Source: a virus. Taken from it: a stretch of DNA of 25,311 nucleotides. Location of the stretch: the IMG/VR virus record IMGVR_UViG_3300030333_001521, positions 1-25,311 of that record. One strand, 5' to 3'. The first letter of the stretch is position 1. Every line of letters starts with the position of its first letter. The notes beneath the pieces were generated by a model. It was given only the letters and a program-made list of their open reading frames with translations. It did not search any database and was not told the DNA's origin. Both the position numbers and the translations under genes were made by a program. Below, piece after piece: positions 14,978-21,569 of the stretch.

Positions 14978-15171
14978 CTTATTTCTCCCATTAAGTCATC
15001 AATTCTTTGGTGTATAAACGCGTGGTAGTCATCACTATCCTCACTGTAACTCTCGTGTGCTTCAATCATAGCAAGCTTTATACATTTAACACGTTTCATA
15101 TCTTGAAGCATCTTCACTTCTTTGTTGATATCTTCAATATATTTTTTAAGTTGTTCTTTTTCAGACATCAT
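14965..15171 (-). CDS. hypothetical coiled-coil protein, 68 aa
   Basis: The N-terminal half is a likely coiled coil (EKEQLKKYIEDINKEVKMLQ); the rest is acidic and helical. ATG 15171 or the adjacent ATG 15168 could start it. Overlaps the upstream gene by 11 nt. No family recognised. Confidence 0.55.
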   Translation of the reverse strand: MMSEKEQLKKYIEDINKEVKMLQDMKRVKCIKLAMIEAHESYSEDSDDYHAFIHQRIDDLMGEIRWRN

Positions 15172-15388
15172 AAGTGTACACCTTTCCTCTAGGACTAGTA
15201 TATTCAGTCTCTTGTACAGTTACTAGATACTGTGTACCATACCTATCTGTTAGTTCTATCTTCTTTTTGAATGGCCCTCTAACAATATCGGACTCGCTTG
15301 AATCAACATAACCAACTTCAGCGACAATTTTAGAATCATCTTTTAAAGTCTTCTGTATAATCGAAGCTATATAATCAGAATAAATCAT
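15161..15388 (-). CDS. hypothetical protein, 75 aa
   Basis: A beta-rich soluble protein (KKKIELTDRYGTQYLVTVQE) following an N-terminal helix (YSDYIASIIQKTL). AAAGGAG lies ahead of the ATG at 15388, just after the methyltransferase gene. No family recognised. Confidence 0.6.
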   Translation of the reverse strand: MIYSDYIASIIQKTLKDDSKIVAEVGYVDSSESDIVRGPFKKKIELTDRYGTQYLVTVQETEYTSPRGKVYTYDV

Positions 15389-15408
15389 ATCTTTTCTCCT
15401 TTGTTTAT

Positions 15409-16824
15409 TTATTTAATATTACTTAGTATATGTGAAACCACCTCAATTGTCCACCCATTTCCGAGCATCTTGTAGCGCTGTGTATTGCTGACACCTGATG
15501 TATAATTATCATCAACTGTCTGTAGTCTCTCGCATTCTAGTGGTGTAAGCTTTCTCCAATGTAAATCTGTTGCTACATTCGTTCTATTAGCAAAAGATGC
15601 TGTCAAAGCGTGACTCTTTCCTCTCTCATCAAACACTCTGTCTTGCATATGAGGTTGCTTACCTCCTGCATCTTTACTAGGATTTACTTGATTAGGTTTG
15701 GTAGTCACCACCACATTATCTTTCTGTACTGTCGTAAGAGTATTGGTCTTATCATCTTTGCGTAGCTCTAGTTTTTGCGTGGTCGATCCATCCTCATTGT
15801 ATCTACCTCTCCAAGCACCTGTCACAACCTTTGGTTCTCTATGGCCACCTTGCATCGTTGTTAATGTCGGTGACTTACCATCAGGTGAGTAGACTCTCTT
15901 GATTATATCATAACCTTTGATGTCTACTGCTGTACCTACTTGTTGAGGTTTATCGATAACCTCCTTCTGCGGTATTCCTGTTGCGTGAAAAGTACCGCTC
16001 CTTTCAAAGTTTGCTTTAGATGATTTGTAATACTGCGATTTAATTGTTTGCGACTTTTTTGGTAAATCACTGGTATCATCAACCAACTTGTGAGGCACTA
16101 AAGTCATACCATTGTTACCTGCACCTTTGTACATCGTGGCTGTCATACATAAACTCTTATCGTCAGGATTCTTGTAGTGCCTTCGATTCCTCTCAGTATC
16201 TTTGACAGGATTCTCATCGTGATCATCTTCTAAGATATCTCTCAAGACTATCCCTCTATCTTCAGGCTGTTGAACATTTGGTATGTTGGTCCAATAATAT
16301 CTCAGCCTGTTCTGTGCGCTCACCAATGCACTGTTGATTAGGATTGGTTCTATTCTAACATCACCAAACATATCTACAAACTCATCGTCTACCTCATCAG
16401 TAGTATAGCAAGACGATACTTGCTCAGTGATTATATCAAGATACTCTTTCTTCATACGAACATTCTCTAACAGAAAATACTTAGGCTTTAGCTCTCTTAA
16501 CAATCTAACAAACTCAAAGAACAACATTGATCTTGGATCATCGAATGCCAATTGCTTACCTGCAAAACTAAATCCTTGACAAGGTGAACCTGCCAAAAGT
16601 AAATCTACCTTTGGCAAGTCTTTGGCTACCACACCACAAACATCTCCTAGTTGTATCGTATCAGGATAATTCTTCTGAGTAACTTGCATTGCATACTTGT
16701 CAATCTCTGCAGCATAATACTTGTTGACTTTGATTCCAAGTCTGTCCAATGCTTGTTGACCACAGCTCATTCCATCGAACAAGCTCAGTACATTGATACC
16801 CTCTTCTTTACTTTTTAAGCTCAT
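15409..16824 (-). CDS. C5-cytosine DNA methyltransferase with enlarged target-recognition region
   Basis: Methylates cytosine in double-stranded DNA, probably to protect phage DNA from host restriction. Motifs in 471 residues: I, LSLFDGMSCGQQAL (13-26); IV, AGSPCQGFSF with catalytic C82; VI, LLENV (118-122); VIII, QNRLRYYW (171-178); IX, LTPLECERLQ (426-435); X, MLGNGWTIEV (453-462). About 240 residues between VIII and IX form the target-recognition region and contain repeated K-[ST]-x-[TA]-L-T-[TA] units (about 316-323, 358-365, 402-409, with weaker ones near 222 and 257). No restriction endonuclease partner is seen, so it is an orphan enzyme. Starts inside the end of the preceding coiled-coil gene (17 nt). 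Confidence 0.95.
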   Translation of the reverse strand: MSLKSKEEGINVLSLFDGMSCGQQALDRLGIKVNKYYAAEIDKYAMQVTQKNYPDTIQLGDVCGVVAKDLPKVDLLLAGSPCQGFSFAGKQLAFDDPRSMLFFEFVRLLRELKPKYFLLENVRMKKEYLDIITEQVSSCYTTDEVDDEFVDMFGDVRIEPILINSALVSAQNRLRYYWTNIPNVQQPEDRGIVLRDILEDDHDENPVKDTERNRRHYKNPDDKSLCMTATMYKGAGNNGMTLVPHKLVDDTSDLPKKSQTIKSQYYKSSKANFERSGTFHATGIPQKEVIDKPQQVGTAVDIKGYDIIKRVYSPDGKSPTLTTMQGGHREPKVVTGAWRGRYNEDGSTTQKLELRKDDKTNTLTTVQKDNVVVTTKPNQVNPSKDAGGKQPHMQDRVFDERGKSHALTASFANRTNVATDLHWRKLTPLECERLQTVDDNYTSGVSNTQRYKMLGNGWTIEVVSHILSNIK

Positions 16825-17188
16825 CTATTGTCTCCCTTAGATTCTCTCTCTCTTGTATAAGTTCACGCATCTCATATTGTTTATCCCAAATGTTACGATT
16901 CAACCTAGACATCTCTTCGTATGCCTCGTTTATTCTCTTGGCTTTGGTTCTATAATCAAAGTAAAGTGTCACTCTCTCTGCGTGTTCAATGGGTAGATCC
17001 TGATCGTATGATCTAGGTCTGTACCCATCTTTCAATGCAGGCATAGTTCTTGGACCTCTCGCTCTGATTCTTGAAAGTCTATAAGGTGTATCCTCTAGAC
17101 CTTTCTTGAGAAGATCAATGATCTTATCTGATGCTTCTCTCTCTTTACCTTTCTTATAAGGTATATTTTTTATTGACATTATTGACAT
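16808..17188 (-). CDS. hypothetical basic coiled-coil protein, 126 aa
   Basis: The N-terminal half is basic (KNIPYKKGKERE, RLSRIRARGPRTM) and the C-terminal half a strong coiled coil (NEAYEEMSRLNRNIWDKQYE onward to ELKK). It could bind DNA or partner the methyltransferase it overlaps, but no family is recognised. ATG 17188 or ATG 17179 could be the start. Confidence 0.6.
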   Translation of the reverse strand: MSIMSIKNIPYKKGKEREASDKIIDLLKKGLEDTPYRLSRIRARGPRTMPALKDGYRPRSYDQDLPIEHAERVTLYFDYRTKAKRINEAYEEMSRLNRNIWDKQYEMRELIQERENLRETIDELKK

Positions 17189-17203
17189 AATATTAGCTCC
17201 TCC

Positions 17204-17416
17204 TTATGGGCCTTCATTCATTGTTGTTTCAAAAAGATGATCAACTATATATTCATCTTTCAGTTCATCCATATCTACCAAGCGGAAGATATATTTGAAT
17301 ATTAAACTAATACCTAGTTTGTTTTTTATAATATAACTAAAGACTTCTAATGTTTCCATCTCAGCTAGTTCACTCTCTACTCTATCAACGATAGCATCTT
17401 TACTCCAATGTGACAT
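17204..17416 (-). CDS. hypothetical protein, 70 aa
   Basis: A mostly helical, acidic protein with a hydrophobic middle (FSYIIKNKLGISLIFKYIFRLV) that could be a buried core or weak membrane segment. Start lies 4 nt after the stop of the 55-aa gene upstream, within a run of close-packed leftward genes. No family recognised. Confidence 0.55.
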   Translation of the reverse strand: MSHWSKDAIVDRVESELAEMETLEVFSYIIKNKLGISLIFKYIFRLVDMDELKDEYIVDHLFETTMNEGP

Positions 17417-17420
17417 AACT

Positions 17421-17588
17421 CTATGCTCCTATCTTTCTAATGATTCTAATTGCGTGGATCACATCTAGTTCTAAGATATCAACCCACTCCTCTCTACTGT
17501 CTGAATAATACTGATATTCTTCTGACATATCAACAGGTATAGTCTTACCTAAAGCTTTCATTATTGCTAACACTGTTTTTAGTTTCAT
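17421..17588 (-). CDS. hypothetical protein, 55 aa
   Basis: A short ORF in an otherwise unexplained 185-nt gap, with a strong AAGGAG 9 nt before ATG 17588. Product: helical start (KLKTVLAIMKALGKTIPVD), acidic middle, and a C-terminal helix ending HAIRIIRKIGA. No family recognised. Tight spacing to both neighbours supports it. Confidence 0.55.
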   Translation of the reverse strand: MKLKTVLAIMKALGKTIPVDMSEEYQYYSDSREEWVDILELDVIHAIRIIRKIGA

Positions 17589-17601
17589 AACTTTCTCTCC
17601 T

Positions 17602-17811
17602 TTATAAAATTACTTCTTTAATATCTTCAACATATATACTACCCATCTCATCAAAGAATCCTACCTCACTTGCTCTCAGATCAACAAGCAAAGTCTTTTT
17701 AAATCCTTTTCCTTGTTTGATACTCTCTAGTGAGTAAGCAGTACATAAACCCAAACCATTATCGACTCTTAGTTCAGTTCCTTTTTTTACATTTTCTATA
17801 TTATCAATCAC
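17602..17811 (-). CDS. hypothetical protein, 69 aa
   Basis: A small beta-rich protein (GTELRVDNGLGLCTAYSLES; FKKTLLVDLRASEVGFF). AGGAG precedes the ATG. No family recognised; it reads like a small barrel fold, but this is only composition-based. Confidence 0.55.
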   Translation of the reverse strand: MIDNIENVKKGTELRVDNGLGLCTAYSLESIKQGKGFKKTLLVDLRASEVGFFDEMGSIYVEDIKEVIL

Positions 17812-17830
17812 AATTTTTCTCCTCTATTTT

Positions 17831-18481
17831 TTAATGTTCAAGGTAAGCAACATTACTCACCCTCTTATCCCAACAAGCTCTACAATCCTTACACTCATTA
17901 CCTTGTGTTGGTGCAGGACAAGTATAACCTTTATCACTTTTAGAAGTGACAACTGTACTTGTATGCTCGTGGAATTTATGAGGCTCTCCATCTACCATCG
18001 TTGCACTCACTCGCACAATCAAATTGCTAGGAAAGCTTCCATAATCTTTCAAGTATTCTTTCACCATCTTTGCTTCTCTCGTGGGCAGCCAATGCTTAAC
18101 ACTAGGTGTAAGCTTACAGACTTCTACAATCTTAGTCAAGTGTTTTACACTCTGAATATCACCACTATCGTGCCATCTAAAGTGATCGGTCTTACTCGCA
18201 TACCAATTGATGAGGAAAGCCATAGCTCCTACCCATTTAGGATTGTTCTCTACTAGGTCTAGCCTGTTGTATAAAGCCTTACCTACATTGGCAAACCTTA
18301 TGTAGTTACCCTTCAATGCATAGCAGTTATAACAAACACTACCCTTTACTTTGACTAACTTACTCCCTGTCTTACATTCTTGAGCAGGTACACTGTAAGA
18401 AAATCCGGGCATCTTAGATGGCTTACCTAATCCACCTACCTCTTTCATAGCTGTTGCTACTGTATACTTAGTCGTTGTCAT
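17831..18481 (-). CDS. gp88-like Cys-rich phage protein
   Basis: A 216-residue protein with C36, C50-x2-C53 (VCYNCYALKG), C122 and a C-terminal cluster C188, C197, C200, C203 (ECKDCRACW). Together with FRWHDSGDI (101-109), this layout resembles the phage gene-product-88 family known from mycobacteriophages and many environmental phages. Clustered Cys residues suggest zinc or iron-sulfur binding; activity is unknown. Translation starts at ATG 18481 directly after the AGGAGGTGTCTG module and overlaps the end of the 51-aa gene. Confidence 0.7.
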   Translation of the reverse strand: MTTTKYTVATAMKEVGGLGKPSKMPGFSYSVPAQECKTGSKLVKVKGSVCYNCYALKGNYIRFANVGKALYNRLDLVENNPKWVGAMAFLINWYASKTDHFRWHDSGDIQSVKHLTKIVEVCKLTPSVKHWLPTREAKMVKEYLKDYGSFPSNLIVRVSATMVDGEPHKFHEHTSTVVTSKSDKGYTCPAPTQGNECKDCRACWDKRVSNVAYLEH

Positions 18482-18623
18482 CAGACACCTCCTCTATATT
18501 ACAATCATCTACATACCCATAATCTGAAAGATTATCAAATTCTTCTTGAGCTTGTTCTTTGTTTTCTGCCTCAACAATACAAACTAAAGTCGTGGTTATT
18601 TTATATTCTTTTAGTTCACTCAT
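18468..18623 (-). CDS. small DpnD/PcfM-like protein, 51 aa
   Basis: Begins at ATG 18623 (ATGA overlap with the upstream stop), preceded by AGGAGGTGTCTGA. The pattern YKITTTLVCIVEAENKEQAQ matches the strand plus V-x-A-x-N-K-E-x-A helix start seen in three other small proteins in the window. The C-terminus EEVSDDND is encoded by the next gene's ribosome binding module. Confidence 0.6.
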   Translation of the reverse strand: MSELKEYKITTTLVCIVEAENKEQAQEEFDNLSDYGYVDDCNIEEVSDDND

Positions 18624-18829
18624 TCAGACACCTCCTCTCCTATTGGATTATCTATATACCATTGTTGCTCACACTCATCACAACAATACCCATCTTCCTC
18701 TCTCTTTAGTTCTTCGTTGTAAAGGCCAAACACAGGATAGCGATTCACAAACCTACCGCTACCAAATGATGTATCTCTACGACAATGAACACATAGATCA
18801 CCTATATCTATTACTTCATTCTCACTCAT
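18620..18829 (-). CDS. small Cys-rich putative zinc-binding protein, 69 aa
   Basis: Contains C-x2-C (LCVHCRRD, residues about 13-16) and C-C-x2-C (YCCDECEQQW, about 48-52), a two-knuckle zinc-ribbon arrangement. Such phage proteins often bind nucleic acid or host factors. Start overlaps the upstream gene by 8 nt; the end forms ATGA with the 51-aa gene. Ends in EEVSE. Confidence 0.65.
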   Translation of the reverse strand: MSENEVIDIGDLCVHCRRDTSFGSGRFVNRYPVFGLYNEELKREEDGYCCDECEQQWYIDNPIGEEVSE

Positions 18830-19004
18830 CAGACACCTCCTCTACATCACCTGTTGTCTCACGAATTACCAATTCAGAAGAAACAATATCTTCATCAGTC
18901 CAATCACCATCATCTACTTTTTTTATTGCTTCTTCTTTGTTGTTAGCTTTTACCTTAACCCATTGTCCATAACTTGCGGACTGTAATACATTATAAGTTT
19001 TCAT
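18822..19004 (-). CDS. small DpnD/PcfM-like protein, 60 aa
   Basis: Pattern WVKVKANNKEEAIKKVDDGDWTDEDI (split here as WVKVKANNKEEA and KKVDDGDW) matches the small strand-helix domain of the 64-, 78- and 51-aa proteins. Acidic C-terminus ending EEVSDE. Preceded by AAGGAGGTGTCTGACA, a very strong ribosome binding site. Confidence 0.6.
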   Translation of the reverse strand: MKTYNVLQSASYGQWVKVKANNKEEAIKKVDDGDWTDEDIVSSELVIRETTGDVEEVSDE

Positions 19005-19019
19005 TGTCAGACACCTCCT

Positions 19020-19193
19020 TTATGTCTTATTAACATTAATTAAACTCACTACAATGATACACAATCCTATCACACCTATCAAGCTGCTGAAGATTGGATC
19101 ATCATAAAAATAGTACCATACAATTCCATTTGCAATGGTGTACCACCCTATAAAATTGATAAGTAAAAAGCTTATCACTCTGTCTATTTTCAT
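19020..19193 (-). CDS. 57-aa two-helix membrane protein
   Basis: A short ORF with AGGAG 8 nt before ATG 19193, starting 3 nt after the upstream stop. Two hydrophobic segments: about 6-28 (ISFLLINFIGWYTIANGIVW) and about 34-53 (FSSLIGVIGLCIIVVSLINV), joined by an acidic turn (YDDP). This is a helical hairpin topology, seen in small holins and many phage inner-membrane proteins. It is far from the late operon, so a role in membrane modification or exclusion is as likely as lysis. Confidence 0.6.
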   Translation of the reverse strand: MKIDRVISFLLINFIGWYTIANGIVWYYFYDDPIFSSLIGVIGLCIIVVSLINVNKT

Positions 19194-19195
19194 AT

Positions 19196-19432
19196 CTATT
19201 CTCCTATAAAAAGATGACTTAGTTGTATTCGATCAATTAGTTTTTCTAATTGCTCCAAATCTAAATACTCATCAATCAAAAAATCTCCATTTGAAGATTG
19301 TATGAGATTCATTAGACTCATTCTCTGATCCAATAGAGCTTGTTCTACTTGCTCTATCTCATCACGACTCAATGTGATCGTGTAGGTTTCCTCAAGAATA
19401 TTTTTCTCATTTACCTTTACATTTATTTTCAT
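19196..19432 (-). CDS. hypothetical protein, 78 aa
   Basis: Acidic; an N-terminal beta hairpin (INVKVNEKNILEETYTITLS) is followed by two helices (RDEIEQVEQALLDQRMSLMN; YLDLEQLEKLIDRIQ). No family recognised. ATG overlaps the stop of the 45-aa gene upstream (ATGA). Confidence 0.6.
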   Translation of the reverse strand: MKINVKVNEKNILEETYTITLSRDEIEQVEQALLDQRMSLMNLIQSSNGDFLIDEYLDLEQLEKLIDRIQLSHLFIGE

Positions 19433-19566
19433 AACGCACCTCTCAATGCTTTTTTAATTTCTTTTTTGGCACTTGCTCTAACAAGTTTCTCAACCTTTCT
19501 TTTCTTCCAACCGCCAAGATGTTTGTTCCACTCACCTGTTGGTATTTTATTTCTTTTCGATGCCAT
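19429..19566 (-). CDS. small basic protein, 45 aa
   Basis: The frame is open further upstream, but ATG 19566 is chosen because GAGAGG lies 7 nt ahead; the alternative ATG at 19632 has no ribosome binding site. The product is very basic (ASKRNKIPTGEWNKHLGGWK then KRKVEKLVRASAKKEIKKAL), consistent with nucleic-acid binding. It is the first protein gene after the terminator and tRNA-like region. Confidence 0.6.
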   Translation of the reverse strand: MASKRNKIPTGEWNKHLGGWKKRKVEKLVRASAKKEIKKALRGAL

Positions 19567-19669
19567 TATTACCTCTCTATCATTGGTTAAAAAATTTTTA
19601 AAGTGGCTAGAAGAAGGCACAAATATCTTCATATTTAATACACCACTCTACAATTATGTTGTCGACATC

Positions 19670-19725
19670 GTGCTACAAAGGATTCGAACCTTTATCTAAA
19701 TGTTTTACCATTAAACTAGTAGCGC
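19670..19725 (-). tRNA. tRNA-like element lacking the anticodon arm
   Basis: On the minus strand 56 nt fold as an incomplete tRNA. Acceptor GCGCTAC/GTAGCAC (6 of 7 pairs, one C-A mismatch); D arm GTTT-AATGGTA-AAAC with the conserved GG; T arm AAAGG-TTCGAAT-CCTTT with a perfect canonical TTCGAAT loop. Between D and T arms there are 7-8 nt (ATTTAGAT) in place of about 22, so the anticodon stem-loop is absent. No encoded CCA. It could be a decayed tRNA, a tRNA mimic, or a relic of integration at a tRNA gene. It cannot decode codons as it stands. Confidence 0.5.
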
Positions 19726-19740
19726 TACATAATTTATAGA

Positions 19741-19963
19741 TAGTACTAATACTTTTCTTTGTTATGTACTTCTAATTGCTATGTGAACTTACCTCCTTTC
19801 AAAGCCTATCACATACCACTTGTTGAAACACAAGGGCTAGACAGGCCTTCCTTTTTAAAGTGCGATTTCACCAACACTATAGTCTAGCTTTTAGCTCTCA
19901 TTGTGTTTCTCTTTCTCTCTCTCTCTCTCTCTATTGAGCTGCTGAGATCAAAAAAATTTTTTT
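19741..19963 (-). other. gene-free stretch with candidate structured RNA
   Basis: No credible ORF in 223 bp. Minus-strand features in order: a (GA)9 run (19915-19932), a long-range 7-bp stem GCTAGAC/GTCTAGC (19836-19842 with 19882-19888) enclosing about 39 nt, a small hairpin CTTGT/ACAAG (19819-19834), and AAAGGAGGT near 19790-19799, a perfect ribosome binding sequence with no start codon at the expected distance. I recognise no riboswitch family. Confidence 0.4.
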
Positions 19964-20000
19964 AAAAAAAAGGCTTATCACTTTTGAAAGTGATAAACCT
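19964..20000 (-). terminator. Rho-independent terminator of the 20010-21095 gene pair
   Basis: Minus strand: a long stem (AGG-TTATCACTTT arms with a short loop, at least 10 perfect pairs flanked by AGG/CCT) followed directly by eight T residues. It lies 10 nt after the stop of the 64-aa gene. The same core palindrome recurs at 21313-21332 without a T tract after it. Confidence 0.75.
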
Positions 20001-20009
20001 TTAATTTAT

Positions 20010-20204
20010 TTAAACCAATTTTGAAAGTATTGAATCGTTTAACTTTCTGATCCTTTCATCGTTTAGTTGCTTTTCTACTCTTTTAATTGCTTCTTTTGCA
20101 CCTAACTCAAGTAGATATTCACTCAATAAAAATTGATGATAATCATTTTTAGGATCATATTTAATTCTTCTTTGACTTCTTACTTCTTCATATAAATTTT
20201 TCAT
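20010..20204 (-). CDS. hypothetical protein, 64 aa
   Basis: A charged helical protein (SEYLLELGAKEAIKRVEKQL; NDERIRKLNDSILSKLV) that may form a coiled coil. AAAGGA lies 9 nt before ATG 20204. It sits between the left copy of the inverted repeat and a strong terminator. No family recognised. Confidence 0.6.
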   Translation of the reverse strand: MKNLYEEVRSQRRIKYDPKNDYHQFLLSEYLLELGAKEAIKRVEKQLNDERIRKLNDSILSKLV

Positions 20205-20241
20205 AATTAAATTCCTTTATTATTGATTAAATTTTTATAGA

Positions 20242-20273
20242 GATAGTTATCATTCATAGTGAATATTGATGTC
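20242..20273 (+). repeat. inverted repeat, left copy, flanking the 262-aa gene
   Basis: A 32-bp sequence beginning GATAGTTATCATTCATAGTG and ending TTGATGTC. It matches the reverse complement of 21130-21161 at 29 of 32 positions. Weaker similarity may extend inward. It lies between the 262-aa and 64-aa genes. Confidence 0.75.
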
Positions 20274-20306
20274 GATGAATCTCATATCATAGCCATTATT
20301 GTTGTG

Positions 20307-21095
20307 TTACTTCTCTTTGGATTTTTTATTCCTAGCCGTAACAGTTTTTGGTTTTTTAGGTGTTACCACCTCTTTTGAGAAAGGTACATCCAATTCATTA
20401 CAAAGCTTTAAAAATCCTGTTAAAAAAGTTTTTAATCTTTGAGGATTCTTAACCAAGAATTTCATTGACCATTTTATAGCCTCTTTCAATTCTACTTCGT
20501 ATTCATCTTTTGCGTTTTCTCTAGATTCTTTCAAGGCATTTAACATATCTTGATATGAATCAAAGGTATCAAAAATTTCAAAAGTAGTTGGTTGAGGTAC
20601 TTTTGTAATTGATCCGTCAGAAGTATTCACTTCTTCTTGATATTCAACAGTACATAAACCGCCAAGAGATTTGTCTTTAAAAACTGATCTAAAATCGGTG
20701 AACATCTGTGTAACTGCACTAGGTACACTTTGTCTTGATTCCTTATCCGCTTTTTTGATCCATCTATTAGTCCACTTCATTCTTTTTGATGATTCAGGAT
20801 TCTCATTATCAAGATGCTCAAGTTCACATAATTGTTGATATGTTCTATCGACATCATTAATAGTTCTGAATCCGTGCTTCTTAGAGAATGCTTCAATCAT
20901 TCTGAAAAGCCTAGGTCTATAACCTACACCTTTCTCATCACTTGATGACAATGATTCGTTTAGATGGTCTCTACGGAACGTATCTCTAACGATGTCATCA
21001 ATCAAAGATTGAAGTTCATCTAGCAAGTTAGTGGTTTTAGTTGTTTTAGTTGTTTTGGTTTCTCTTTTTGTTGTTTTAGTAGCCAATTTAATCAC
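20307..21095 (-). CDS. unknown 262-aa protein with Lys/Thr-repeat N-terminus
   Basis: No family recognised. Residues 1-22 form a basic Lys/Thr repeat tail (LATKTTKRETKTTKTTKTT); residues about 23-210 are helical and charged, with RYxPRLFRMIEAFSKKHGF-like and MKWTNRWIKKADKE segments; the C-terminus is again basic (PKKPKTVTARNKKSKEK). Basic tails at both ends suggest DNA or RNA binding. It is the first leftward gene after the control region, and is bracketed by a 32-bp inverted repeat at 20242 and 21130. It could be an early regulator or the cargo of a small mobile unit. Confidence 0.7.
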   Translation of the reverse strand: MIKLATKTTKRETKTTKTTKTTNLLDELQSLIDDIVRDTFRRDHLNESLSSSDEKGVGYRPRLFRMIEAFSKKHGFRTINDVDRTYQQLCELEHLDNENPESSKRMKWTNRWIKKADKESRQSVPSAVTQMFTDFRSVFKDKSLGGLCTVEYQEEVNTSDGSITKVPQPTTFEIFDTFDSYQDMLNALKESRENAKDEYEVELKEAIKWSMKFLVKNPQRLKTFLTGFLKLCNELDVPFSKEVVTPKKPKTVTARNKKSKEK

Positions 21096-21129
21096 CTTTA
21101 TGATTAGGGGCTATTCAACAAAATCCAAA

Positions 21130-21161
21130 GACATCAACACCCACTATGAATGATAACTATC
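21130..21161 (-). repeat. inverted repeat, right copy, flanking the 262-aa gene
   Basis: Reverse-complement copy (29/32) of 20242-20273, located 35 bp upstream of the ATG of the 262-aa gene. The pair delimits about 920 bp. No clear target-site duplication is visible outside either copy. Confidence 0.75.
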
Positions 21162-21312
21162 AAATCTGATTTGGTTTTCGTGATTCCACTTTCCTAACTT
21201 GATTGTCACCCTGCATTCGTTGGTGTCGCTGTTAAGTATGTCCAAATACAAGAGACATTATTGACCAAGTAGATACAGATATCAAGCGATTCAAAAATAG
21301 ATGTGATGTTTG

Positions 21313-21332
21313 TCACTTTTGAAAGTGATAAA
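21313..21332. repeat. second copy of TCACTTTTGAAAGTGA palindrome
   Basis: TCACTTTTGAAAGTGATAAA is identical over 20 nt to 19978-19997, where it forms the stem of a terminator. Here it is followed by A residues on the plus strand and does not look like a terminator in either direction, so it may be a protein-binding site. Confidence 0.6.
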
Positions 21333-21569
21333 AAATATTCGATAAACGATTGTTTGTATTGAGAATGTGCCAAAGCTTTCAAGTAAATATTTTGAACATT
21401 TTAAATGGCCTGATGACTTGGTAACTTGTCAGATGTGAGAGTCTACCAATATAAAAGATATGATCTTGACTAGCATAGAAAGAGGGATCAAGTCAATAAA
21501 ATACTTTAAAATTTTTAAAATATTTTTCTTGATTTGTGAGTTATTTTATGGTTGGAAAATCTTGGAAAT

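Larger units (their letters stand above)
18481..19020 (-). repeat. four copies of a ribosome-binding module AGGAGGTGTCTGA
   Basis: Near-identical elements on the minus strand at 18481-18495, 18624-18638, 18829-18843 and 19007-19020 place AGGAGG 4-8 nt before successive start codons. Because genes overlap, three copies are also coding and give the upstream proteins a shared C-terminus EEVS(D/E). Confidence 0.75.

Noticed and set aside
19915-19932. (CT)9 run as a meaningful repeat on its own
   Set aside because: Short simple repeats arise by slippage; noted only as part of the surrounding candidate RNA region.
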